Origin: Cymbidium sinense
Taxonomy: Eukaryota; Streptophyta; Magnoliopsida; Asparagales; Orchidaceae
NCBI GenBank assembly: GCA_021442155.1
Contig: CM038225.1
Span: 86,254,925 to 86,318,924, forward strand
Reading direction: 5' to 3'
DNA length: 64,000 bases
A program made the translations under genes and the position numbers. Positions 1-10,830 of the stretch are shown here, piece after piece. Each line of letters starts with the position of its first letter. Positions within the stretch are counted from its first letter, which is position 1. The notes below the pieces were generated by a model. The model was not told the DNA's origin. It was given only the letters and a program-made list of their open reading frames with translations, and made no database searches.

Positions 1-1329
1 AATGATTGCCGTCAAGGTTCTCAAAACATCATTACCATGAAGTATACCATGAAGTTGGCCCAAATTCAAGTCACCATCTACAAGGTTCCCGAGAGAACGT
101 AGTAGCATACTTTGGCTTGCCAAAGAATTGGCATGTCGAAGATGAGTCCATTTCAATAAGTCCAAAATAGACAAGTCATATCCCTTATTGATGTTGAACT
201 CATCGAGACTTTCTCTTGAAGGGGAGGTTGTCATTGCCAAAATGGACAAGGAACTATTGGAGGCAACCATTCATAGATTATTTGAACAGACAAACTACCT
301 TAAGAAAAGTCACAAGCCCATCAGTGAAATAGAGAGCTCTCTCTATGCTCGTTGATGGCACTATCTTGATGACCATATGGTTACTATTTAGATACAAAAT
401 GGCATTATGGTACATTGTATATGTGGGCATCAATCGTCAAGATGAAGATGAAGATCAGATAGGATACTACTTTGATGATTATATATACATGGATGTAGCT
501 AGAGATGCATCGATTAATGCGAATGGTGTGGTCCTCCACCAACCACCCAACATTCTACACCAACATTGGCCTCATGGCCATTCAAGTGTTGGGTACATTG
601 TGGGCATAATCGATCCTCCTTCTTCCAAGGGCATCGGTTCATCTTAGTTATACTTTTCAAGTGGCAATCCCACTCAGAGGTCAACTCGCGGCTTTAATTT
701 TTTAGAACCATATCATATATAGGTTTGGGTGCCTCGAATATTATATCATAATGGCGCATTCACCAAGATCAATGATAGAAGACATGGTATAGAGATACTC
801 CACCATCTACTACCCAGAAAATGGCTTAGCAAAAACAAATAAAACTCTCATCCAAATGAGAAGACTCTTGATGATAATAAGCGATAGTGGAATGAGCGGT
901 TGGTTTGAAGTCTGTGGGCCTACCCCAAACTCAACTCAATCTACCCCATTTTTCTTAGTGTATGGGTCGGCTTGTTCTACCTTTAGAAGTTCAACTCCCA
1001 TCACTAAGGGATAGGGGTAGCAAGATCACTACTGAGAATGCAAAGTTGGTTAGAAGAGCTCAAGGTTTGGAGGAGAGTCACCTAGGGCATAGAACCTCAA
1101 GTTGTACAAGGCCAAAATGATTCAAGCTCACTAGTGGTCTAGGTCTTTTTTGAGTAGGAGAACTTGTGTTAAGAGACAATTGTTGCCCAAAGATGGGAGG
1201 CAAGTTTGAACCCACTTGGGAAGGCCCTATGTCATAGAGAGGCCTACCAAAGGATCTTATCGATATTATAAAGGGGAACACCTGATGCTTCCAATTAATG
1301 GGCTCTATCTAAGGAAATATTACCCATGA
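1..1329 (+). pseudogene. pol C-terminal remnant (aRH tail and integrase), copy A
   Basis: This is the broken end of a Tat-lineage polyprotein that continues left of the window. The first ~130 bases match the end of the second RNase H (aRH) seen intact at 52052-52399. Bases ~345-650 hold integrase pieces (GYYFDD..., VVLHQPPNIL, IDPPSSKG) that align with the better integrase at 33004-33369 on the minus strand. Bases ~690-1329 align with the integrase core end and C-terminus, closing with LPINGLYLRKYYP and a TGA at 1327-1329. Frames change many times and stops are frequent, so no integrase could be made. The same ending occurs at 53757 (+) and 32399 (-), which fixes this as the pol terminus. Confidence 0.8.
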
Positions 1330-1439
1330 AATAAATCATGTTTGAAAATAATTGATTAATAAAAGAACAAAAATCTTATTCCATTCATAAAATCTTCTCT
1401 TCTTTCGAAGCGTTGTTTGCTTGTCTTGTGAATCCATGA

Positions 1440-3425
1440 TGTGTTTAGGTAGGTGTAAGAGTCCCCAATGGCATCCTATCCCTCTTCAACACAAACACAA
1501 TCTCCTTGCTATTAGAATAGGTGTAAAGAAAAGAGGCATCCTATTTTGATTAGCACAACTAAGTTGTGTGAGAGAACCCAAGCAACATCCTTTCTTAATG
1601 GGAATCCTATCTCCATTGGCACCACATCAAATCCCCTAGCATGTTTAAGGTAGGTGTAAGAGTCCCCAGAGGCATCCTATTCCTTTTAACACATGCAAAA
1701 AAAAACAAATCTTTTCTCGAGCTATTTTGATGTGGGAGCAAGCCCCTGGCACTCTCACTCAGGTCTATCTACCTGCTAGTATGTCACCCTAGTGGTCACT
1801 TGTTTGGAGATGTGAGTCCCCTTTCTTCTAACTTGATGAAACCAATGAGTGTTGTTTGGTAGGCTTCTTTGCGGTATAAGCTACCTGTTGATTTTATTTA
1901 AGAAGATGTGAGTCCTCGTGCTTTCTTCTTGAACTAATCATCATGTTCTAACTAGGTGAGTATATTTGAGGATAAGTCCCTCAGGCTCCTTTTCTCTTGA
2001 CTAATTTGAGGATATAAGTCCCAGTGGCATTCACTTTAGTGTCATCCTAGGTTGGATAAACAAGTTGAAGAACTATCCCAACAATTTCGCTATATGAGGA
2101 TGTGAGTCCCAAGCTTTCTTCTTAGGCGATTATTTATGCAAACCTTGAGGTTGGTTGATGTTCCTATCATGACTCACGGTGGATACACCACTCTTGGTAG
2201 ATGTGAGTCCATGTTTCTCCTTGAGTTGGACCGAATACCTATTTGATATATGACTAACCATGTCATCTTCTGGGGTTTTGGATTAAGCCCTTGATCCCCT
2301 CGCACTCTATTTGGATCCTTTGACCCCCATTTACACTACCCAGGTTACTTTTTGGATTGGATAGTCCCCTTTCTAGTAGCCACCCTGTGGTTGGAGAATT
2401 TGTTCAGGATGCAATTCTCCTTGGTTCAATAAATGAGATAGGTCGATATAAGCTCCTTCTTAGTTTGATCCCTGAAACTAATGGTCCACATTAAACAAAA
2501 TAAACAAAATTAATTAAACTTGGATTAGAATTCAAGCCCCAAAGGGCCCCTTTTTAGCGGCATCTATCTTTAGTGTGTGAGAACTCCCTATAGGAATTGC
2601 GACTACGAGTTGAGATAAGTCCAAGTTGGCACTCACTCGTAATTGCCTTAGGGGTTCAATTTTTTTAATTAAGGTACCTTGCAGTCATTCTCTTTGAAGA
2701 TGTAAGACTATAATTCTTCTTGCATGATTCTAGCGGCAGCCCTGGTCTTGTTTGATTTATTTCCCAAAGCAATCGATCTTTTATAGTGATGTAAGTCATC
2801 AAGCTTTCTTTCATTCAATTGATCATTGCAAATTGAAAACTCCTTTGGTTGGATAGTTCTCCCATCGGAAGCTACTCCCTTTGGTTGATAAATCTAAGAT
2901 AGGTCTAGGCATATAAGCTCCTTCTCGGTGTGATCCATCACAAACCAATGGAATCCATCAAAATAAATCTAAAAATTAATCTTGACTATCTTTGAGTTGA
3001 TCTAAGTCCCCTCGTGACATTCACTCAATATTATAGTTGGTTTTAATTGTTTCCTTGCAATAGATTACCCGAACTTATCCCCACTTTGGAGGATGTAAGT
3101 ACTAACTTTCTTCCTAGTATAACTTCATACCAAAAGACATCCCTTTGGTTGGCTAGTCCTACTATGTGTTTAGTAGACTACCCCTTTGGATTGTAAATCA
3201 GGTTGGGTAGGCCTCCATGGCTCCTTGTGTCCATCAAAACCAAGGGCCATCTCAAAATCCAAATCTAAAAATTGAAACAAATTCAACCCTCTTCCCTAGT
3301 GGAAATTTCTCCCATGACTCAAATCAAATCAAACCTCTCATCCCTTTGGATGACTTGAACCTTCCCACTGGAAGGTTCACTATCCCTAGTGGATTCCTCC
3401 TTCCCTCTCTTATGTCCTTGACATA
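1440..3425 (+). repeat. Diverged tandem array in the 3' UTR (copy A)
   Basis: Units of very roughly 250-300 bp recur with a fixed word order: GATGTGAGTCC, GCTTTCTTC, TGATCATTGCAAA, CCCTTTGGTTGG, AAGCTCCTTCT, GATCC(A/C)TCACAAACC, AAATAAA, then GTGGCATTCACTCAATAGT. About seven to eight units can be followed, with many indels. The array is shared with 29790-32290 (-) and 53860-56340 (+). Many words pair with a neighbour, for example GAACCTTCC/GGAAGGTTC near 3357-3378. Confidence 0.7.
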
Positions 3426-3894
3426 AGTAGAGCCACATTACTAAGTTTTGGATTCTTTTACACTCTTGGGATCATTTACATTGCTTCTTGATCTCTGTTG
3501 TTGATCATTTGATCAACACCAATATGGTGTTCCTTGGGTCACACACCTATTGAGCCCTTTGTTGACCTCATTTTTAGAATGAGCTCTCAACCCCTCATCT
3601 TAGACATAGACTTCTCTTAGACTTTAAGTTCCTTAGTCTTAAGACACATCTAGTGATTAGGTGGACACTCAACAGCCCTAGAGACTTAGAAGAGTTAGCC
3701 ATGGAATAGGTCATGCCTTGGGTGTTAGGAAAATTTTCTAGCTTGAACCACTCCTCACCTTCCTTCCTTCAAGTCAAACTCAATCAATTGATTTTCTCAA
3801 ACTCCAATCTCATTTGATTTTCCAAACTTACATCAATCATTGAAATCCATGATTGAAATCCATGATTGAAACCCATGATTGAAATTCCAAGTTC

Positions 3895-4400
3895 AAAATA
3901 TTTAATTTCTTAAGGACTTAGCCTAAATTATATTCAAACCAATTCAAATTCATGAAATTTTCTCATAACTCATTTATATTCTCATTTATATTCACATATA
4001 TATATATATAAATGAAATATAAATTCAAATCAATCAAACCAAATCAAAATTCAAAATTTCTTAAGTCCTAATTCTCTCTTAAGGACTTAGCCTAAATCAT
4101 CAAATCAATTCAAATTCATGGAATTTTCTCATAACTCATTTATATTCTCATTTATATTCACATATATAAATAAATTAAATCAATCAAACTAAATTTAAAA
4201 TTCAAACTCAAAACTCAAAATTTTTAAGTCCTTTATTTCCTCTTAAGGACTTAGCCTAGATCATGATCAAATCACTTCAAATGAAATTTTCTCATCATTT
4301 ATATTCTCATTTATATTCACATATATAAATGAAATATAAATTCAAACAATCAAACCATTTCCAAAATCAAACTCAAATTCACTCAAAATCCAACCTAAGC
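3895..4400 (+). repeat. AT-rich ~170-bp tandem repeat block (copy A)
   Basis: About three units, each starting near TTAAGGACTTAGCC and containing TTTTCTCATAACTCATTTATATTC and a short AT run. Each unit holds an inverted repeat, for example TAAGTCCT at 4062-4069 pairing with AGGACTTA at 4082-4089. The block recurs at about 28560-29260 (-) and 56820-57540 (+), and in part near 11990-12200. Confidence 0.65.
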
Positions 4401-4679
4401 CTTTCAAGTCAAAATCTTGAATTTAGCCAAATCAACTTCAAATCAAGCCAAACTCTTGATTTTCCTTCATGATTCAATCAATCCTTCAATCATGAATCAA
4501 ATATAAATAAACTTCAATCACTTAATCAAAACTCAATCCAAAAAGCAATCCAATCCATTTCATGTTCACCCTTTGAACTTGAAATTTCAAATGAATCAAA
4601 ACCCATTTGACTTCAAACCACTTGCAAAATGGATTTATATTTCAATCATAAGTCCATATAGTTCAATCAAACTCAAATC

Positions 4680-5480
4680 AAGCTTTGACCAAGCATTTGA
4701 CCCACTTAGTCACTTGAAAGTACCCTTATGAGCCAAATTCTAATCCTAACCAAATTGGATTGAATCAAACTCACCTATGCTCTCATCATGAACAATCATC
4801 ATGAGATGATCAATCAATCAAATTGGGTCAAACCAAGTCAAGGGTTGACCAAGTCAACACTTCAAAAATGAAACCCAACATAAAAATCATAGGCCAAATT
4901 GATTGAAACCAATGATCTAAGTTCATTCATGACCAATGTTTGAACTTGACCAAGTCAACATTTGAGCCTAACCTAGCCCAATTGGCCACTTGACCCAAAT
5001 TGACCCAACTTGACCTAAAAAGTCAAAATATGTCAAAACTTGATCTAAGCCAAATTGATTGAAACCAATGGGTCAAGTTCATTCCAAATCACTTGTTGAA
5101 CTTGACCAAAGCCTCAATTGGCCAACTAGACCTAACCTAGCCAATTGACCTTGAACCCAACTTGACCTAAGTGTCATGTTGAGCCAAATTCAAACTTAAC
5201 CAAAATTGATTGAAAACAAAGATACCAATCCACTTCATATGACTAACCAAACCTAAACCTACCCATGACCTAGCTCAAATAGGTCAAATGGGTCAAATTG
5301 GTCAACTTGACCATTTGACCTAAATGAAGTCATATGAACCAAATTCAAACCTAAACCAAATTGAATCAAACCAAAGCCACCAAAACATTTCAAATGGTCA
5401 TATGAACTTGAACCCTTGGTTTGACCCTTTGACCAATTGGTCAACTTGACCCAAGTTGACCATTTTGACTAAATGGGTCA
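4680..5480 (+). repeat. TTGAC/GTCAA cluster (W-box-like), copy A
   Basis: Counting both orientations by eye, about 27 TTGAC or GTCAA pentamers fall between 4801 and 5480, many as TTGACC. Several lie face to face, as in GGTCAACTTGACC. TTGAC(C/T) is the W-box core bound by plant WRKY factors. Whether it is used here is unknown; the words may simply be part of a short tandem unit (AACCAAATTGATTGAAACCAAT...). The cluster recurs in the other copies. Confidence 0.6.
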
Positions 5481-8400
5481 ACATACCAAATGAACTCCAA
5501 ATCCCAATGAAACTTGGCCAAACCTATTTTCTCAACATACCCAATATCCAAATTCAAAATTAGTCAAATGACCATTTTACCCTAGGCCATAGAACAAATT
5601 TTTGGCCAATTCCACTTGAATTTGGTCAATCCTCTTCATACCTACTTGATACTCTCTAATAGGTCAAGTGAACTAGGAGGGTGGTGCACCCAATCAATGG
5701 GTTTGGTCAGCCCCACCCAAGGCCGACCATGTGCATGGAAATGGCACATGGGAATCTCTTCTCCACTCAATGAGCACATGGGACTCCCAATCCACTCCCC
5801 AGCCTAAAACAAACCCAAGGATAGCCTAAAACAACCTAACAAACCCCTTTGAGCTCAATTGGATCAAAATGGCTTCCTTCTCGATTGCAAGATATACTCC
5901 CCTAATTCAATTTCAATCTTCATGCCATTATGATTAGTCAAGAAAACAGTCTTTTCCCTGATCCCAAGCTCTAAGCACTTTCCAATTCATCTTCTCTTTC
6001 ACAAGGTAAAATAGGGAGCTCCATTGATTTTTGAACTCCAATACTAAATATCAACCAAATTCCACTCCATCGGAGGATCAAGTCGCTTCCCAAAGCTCTT
6101 TCCCAAGCTCCAAAGGCAAGAGGATTCAATCAAAGGCAGAGCTCACTTGGAGGTGTTGGTCCATAGAGCCATCCACTCAACCTCAAGAGCTAAAACTTTC
6201 ACCAAAGCTTCATCTCAAACAAAGCTTCTCAGAATCGGTGCAGGTGATCACCTCAGGTGGTAGGCCATTTTTGACCATTAAACTCAATGTGGTGTGGAGC
6301 TTTGTGAAAGAAATTTTGATCCCATGGATTATTAGATGTGCTTGCCATTGGGTTAGATGGTGTGGGTTGATTTTCAATCCAATCAGCTCGATGAGCTCAT
6401 CTTCTCTTTAAGTGGGATCTCCATTTTCCAAGGGGAGAATAGAGATCTCGGCCGTCCATCGCATTTTGGATGGGCGGAATAAACACTTTATATTTAATTT
6501 ATCCCTCTAAATGGTAGCTTTAATCTCGCCGTCGATCCTTGATCGACGGAGCAAAAGCATGGCTTATGCATGGTGCTACGATGGGATTTAAGTGTATCAA
6601 AATTCACCATTAAAGGAAGGCATGTCGGTATACGCATGTAGGATTAAAGATTTAATTAATTTTTTTAATTCTAATTAATTCTAAACTTCTAAAATTCATA
6701 TCTCAACATTGAAAAATTAAAAAATATGAAATAAATTGCATTAGAAGATAATTGAACATAGAATATTCTAAAATTGATTTTGATTAATTTTGAATATTCT
6801 TTTCTCTAATTTGGGTTTTATTAGAAATCTTAATTTTACTAATTACCCTTTAATTAATCCATTAATATTCCCAAACTTCTTGAGTTTATTTTGGGGATGA
6901 CTTTTTTACCTCTAATTTTCTTGGGATTTATTGGTGGCTTAATTGGGAAATTGCTAATTCATTTCTAATTACCCCCCATGTAATTAAGGATAATTAAGGG
7001 TTTGATTAGTGGTTTAATCCTTTGTTGAAGTTGATTAAGGTCTATTTCAATGTAGGAGGTTTAGGGAATAATTTTGGGGCATTTCCCTAAGCTATTCCTT
7101 AAACCCCTTTTCTTTCTTAATCCTCTCTCTTAAGGGTTAATTCACTAATTACCCTCTTAATTAATTTCTTAAAATTCTAAAACTTTTGAGAACTTAATTA
7201 ATCTACTTGGGTAGATGCTTGGGTGTTCAAGAGCCTAAGTTCAATTAAGAAATCAAAATTCAACTCATATGTGTGAGGGTGTTTTGAAATTACTTAAGTT
7301 AAACCCCTTAGCTTAATTAATCATTAATCATGAGCCAAATTGCATTAGGCCCCTTCCTAGGTGCATTGCAAATTTAAATTCCTTGTGAGGTTTTATGTCA
7401 TCTCATTGGCTCATAATTATTTGATTAACTATGCTAAGGTGGTGTAAGGGTAATTAACATGCTTAATTCATACCTTAACCTAATCAAAATATAAAATGAA
7501 TCTAATCATCTAAAATTGAACAAAAATATCAAACACATGTGGGAATGGGTTAGGAATAGCAAACTCAATTCACATTTTCAAAATTAATTCAAATTCAAAA
7601 TCAAACAAAATTCATATTAAATAAACTTTCATTTACTTTAAGCTTTCTTATTTCAAAAGATTGTCTTTAGAAATTAATTAAAGTGAATGTGTTTACATGC
7701 TTTCATTGCTTTAGTTCTTCCCCAACATGCTAAATATGTGTGTCATATGGTTTCATGCATCCATGCTTTTCAAAAATCAAAGGATGTGTTGGCTAAAGTA
7801 AGAATATAAGTGGCTATTATCACTATTAAATCAAATTATTTTCAAAATATATAAATCAATTATCAAAATTGAAAGTGTGTTACTTATATCTTATATTTAT
7901 AAGTTTGCATGTGAGTAAAATATAAGGATGTGCTTAGTGTAGGTTTTCCTTCTCCTCTCTTTTAGTATAGTTTTGAATAATTTGGCAAAGTGTATAGTTC
8001 ATTTGAAAAGAACCTAACACTTCCTAATTCTATACTACATATAAATTGCATAAAATAAAATATAAATCAACACTAACTTTTGCATTCTTTCTTTTCCATT
8101 CATTTCTTTTGTACATGCTTGTATTTAAGGAAAGTGGTATATTAGTCCAACCTGGTTGTGAGGCTTTAAGTAGCTAAGTAGGTCTTGTACCTTACACCAG
8201 TTAACAATGGTACTCACTTATGCCTTTCATACATTCATATGTGCATGTGAAAATTGGATAAGAAACCCTTTTGCTACTTAATGAAAATCATGCATCATAA
8301 ACATTCAAATTTTCTTAAATGAATTACTTAGCATGCATCATAAAGTGTGTAAACATTTTTCATTTGTATGTATAGATATGTTTAGGACTCATTCATATGC

Positions 8401-9058
8401 ATGTTATACATGTTGGGAAAGAAATGAAGTGATGTATGTTTTGTGAATTTAGTTCATTTTACTTAATCTTAAAATGTCTTTCTTTTTGAATAGGTTTGTT
8501 TAGAGTTCATCTAAACTTAGGATTAATTAAAACACTTAATCAAAACATTCACTAAACAAAACTAAAACATGAATCCACTTTAGAAATTACTTAGGTTAGG
8601 GAAGGAAAGAGTTCTCTTCTCTTTCCTCTCTTTATATTAGTAATTAATTGTAGGATTCACTTGAACTAATCAAAACATAAAATAAAATCAACCCAAAATA
8701 ATTAAATCACTTAAATGAAACCCTCCTCTAAGTTGAACATTCTTCACACTTAGAAAATTCTAACTTAAAGCCATAGCTAAGCATACCACACAAACCTCTA
8801 AAGCACACATATTAGGCTAAGTCACCACTTCTAGCTTTAGGTTAGGGTGCATGGTTTGATGTTTGCTTTATTTTTTATGATATATATGTTTAGTATGGAT
8901 GTTAGGGTGAATGTGCATAGAATGAATGGTAGGGGGATCTTAGTCTAACCATTATCTTTATGAGGATTGTGCTTAAGGGCCGCTATGTTAAATAAAAATA
9001 TAAAAATGCTTTTATTGTGTAGGTGCTTATACCCCTAAGCATAATCCAATAGGCCAGG

Positions 9059-9094
9059 TGGACTTAGTCACCCATGTGTGGGGTGATAAGTCCA
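9059..9094 (+). other. Conserved hairpin in LTR U3
   Basis: TGGACTTAGTCACCC (9059-9073) can pair with GGGTGATAAGTCCA (9081-9094) around a 7-base loop, with one bulged base. The same structure is at ~16350, ~23690 (-), ~44995 (-) and ~62528. A second small hairpin, CATAAGAT/ATCTTATG, lies about 145 bp downstream in every copy. Confidence 0.6.
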
Positions 9095-9305
9095 ATATAC
9101 ATGCTTGGGATTTGTGTGGTTTGTTTAGCTAATCTTTATTTTGTAGGTGTTAGCTAGATTTACTTTTTCTTTTCATGTAATTTTGCAATTAGGATTTTGG
9201 AATGATTGTTATGGGGATTAGGATGAGCATTGGTCATAAGATCTCATCTTATGCACCATGTGAAGCCTTTGGATCATCACCTTCCAACCATCCAAAAGAA
9301 GAACC

Positions 9306-9346
9306 AAAGAAGAAAGAAGAAAAGAAGAAGAAAAGAAGAAAAGAAA
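9306..9346 (+). repeat. GAA-rich purine tract
   Basis: A run of A and G built from GAAGAAA-like words, about 160-200 bp upstream of the TATA-like box. It recurs near 16586-16632, 44735-44790 (as its complement) and 62786-62833. It lies inside the LTR, upstream of gag as well as downstream of pol, so it is not the polypurine tract that primes plus-strand synthesis. Confidence 0.6.
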
Positions 9347-9505
9347 TGAAGCTTGAAGACCCCATAATGAGTTCCTTGCTTAATTGTATTTAATTCATTT
9401 ATAATCCAGGTTGTATAAGGGTAGAGCTCAGCTACCCAATTTATTTTTTTTGGGTTTGTGCGGTGGTACCCGACCACAATGGCCTCTTATTCTTTTTTGA
9501 TTAGC

Positions 9506-9514
9506 TTTATAAAT
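9506..9514 (+). promoter_or_regulatory. TATA-like box of LTR (copy A)
   Basis: TTTATAAAT lies in a block conserved in four LTRs. It is followed 106-111 bp later by AATAAA in each, the spacing expected for a short R region. Position in the LTR (~3.2 kb from the start, ~1.3 kb from the end) suits a U3-R-U5 layout. No experimental support can be seen in the sequence. Confidence 0.4.
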
Positions 9515-9612
9515 TGATTGATGATTTGTTTAGCTTGTGCATTAAGTGGCATCCTTTTCCTAGTTTCTTCCTTGCTTTATGTATGGCCTGGATGTGGATT
9601 AGGCTCTTAGAA

Positions 9613-9618
9613 AATAAA
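9613..9618 (+). terminator. Poly(A) signal AATAAA of LTR (copy A)
   Basis: AATAAA within GAAAATAAATCTTTTACC, conserved at 16908, 44461 (-) and 63108. With the TATA-like box upstream it would bracket R. Confidence 0.4.
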
Positions 9619-10830
9619 TCTTTTACCAAATTTAATAATTCAAAATTAAAATAAAGAACTCATAACCTCTAAAGCTTAGGCTAAAATCAAGATAAAAGAA
9701 TTAGCAACCCCTTAGGATGAGTACTTCTTTTATAACATCATGCACAAATGCATATTATTTTCACTCTTGATTGGGGCTTCCACCTTTGCCGAGAAACTTG
9801 GCTTGACCTTTGAGAGCCATGGTGGAAACACACCTCCTCCCTTCTCCGATTTTGGCCAATAATCTCATTTCTCATGCATTAGGCATATGAATCTATTAGC
9901 CTGAGTCAAAATGATTTTCCAAAAAATGAAAATAAAATGAAATATGATTTGCATTAGATTTAGGTCATTTGAAGCATACCCTTACATGATCTAGTCTCTT
10001 TAGGAGTGAGTTTAAGGACTTAGTCTCTTTCTAAATAAATAACAGTCTAGTTATCTTGCATAAAGCATATGACTTGCCTACATGAATTTAAAATCATAGG
10101 AGTTAGTTGAAGACTACCCCCAGGTGGTTGTAAGTCCAAACAGTCGGGTGGTTTGTCCTCTCTTGTGGAGGCAAACCAAATACTTATATTTAGGTTGTGC
10201 TTTTGGCCCTCCAAAGCTCCCTAGATTTAGGTTCGAGGTTGCTTTTCCCCTTTGTGGGCCATAAGCATAAATCCTCACCTCTTGGCATTTCATAATCTTG
10301 TGTTGTGGAATCATAAGCCTAAATTTCTAATAGAAAATTTAACTCAAATAAACTAAATCAATTTCAAAAATGTAAAGCCCAACCATAGGATAGTTTGAGA
10401 TGCTTTAGGTTTCTAGCATGGGCATCTCCTACTTATCTTCCTTTGGCTTGATAATAACTCCCTCTCTTTGATCAATCCCATTTGATCTTCAAAATAAACT
10501 AATCGATTGATAGTCCTACTATTGAAATCTTTGGAGACAATGATCATTTACCTTAATCGAGTATTCTAAGGGATCTCATTCCTTAGGATGTAATTAACTA
10601 TGGGGCTTGCCTGTAGGGAACTTAACAAACGGTTTAAAATAAACCCTACTTTACTTTTTCATGTAAAGTAAGAAGAATCTTTGGTACACATGCGAACCCA
10701 TTATCCTTAGAGTCCTTGTTTGATTAGGTCCATTGTAGGGTGGTGACTTCTATCTTTTGAGATAGTACACTCTCCTCAATGTTGTACTTGATCACCTCAA
10801 TACACAGGATCTATGGTGTCAAAATTACAT

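Larger units (their letters stand above)
1330..6292 (+). mobile_element. 3' UTR of copy A (non-coding, repeat-rich)
   Basis: A non-coding stretch of about 5 kb between the pol stop and the inferred LTR start. In order it holds a diverged tandem array (~1440-3425), hairpins around 3409-3427 and 3567-3583, a ~170-bp AT-rich repeat block (~3895-4400), a TTGAC/GTCAA cluster (~4680-5480), and a less AT-rich stretch (~5600-6290). The same order recurs at 26450-32398 (-) and 53758-59568 (+). Long, tandem-repeat-bearing 3' UTRs are known in Tat elements. The longest open frame here (126 codons from 6031) has no counterpart in the other copies, so I do not call a gene. Confidence 0.65.
6293..10830 (+). 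mobile_element. LTR of copy A
   Basis: About 4.5 kb shared, with many indels, with 14137-18226 (+), 22553-26449 (-), 43287-47856 (-) and 59569-64000 (+). The start is set by homology to the point where the minus-strand LTR at 47856 ends (consensus TGTTGGTCCTTTGTGAAAG; here TGTGGAGC). The end is the last shared sequence, after GATCACCTCAATAC...GGATCTATGG. Inside are a conserved hairpin at 9059-9094, a purine-rich tract at ~9306-9346, a TATA-like box at 9506-9514 and AATAAA at 9613-9618. The right end is shorter than its sisters (no TTTCTCCACA and no PBS) and runs straight into 3' UTR-type sequence. Confidence 0.65.

Noticed and set aside
6031..6411. 126-codon open frame in the copy A 3' UTR, running into the LTR
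   Set aside because: No start, frame or residues are conserved at the matching place in copy C (59200-59650), copy B or the truncated unit, and it has no recognisable domain.
9306..9346. Purine tract as the polypurine primer site
   Set aside because: It is inside the LTR and present upstream of gag too (44735-44790), so it cannot mark the start of the 3' LTR.
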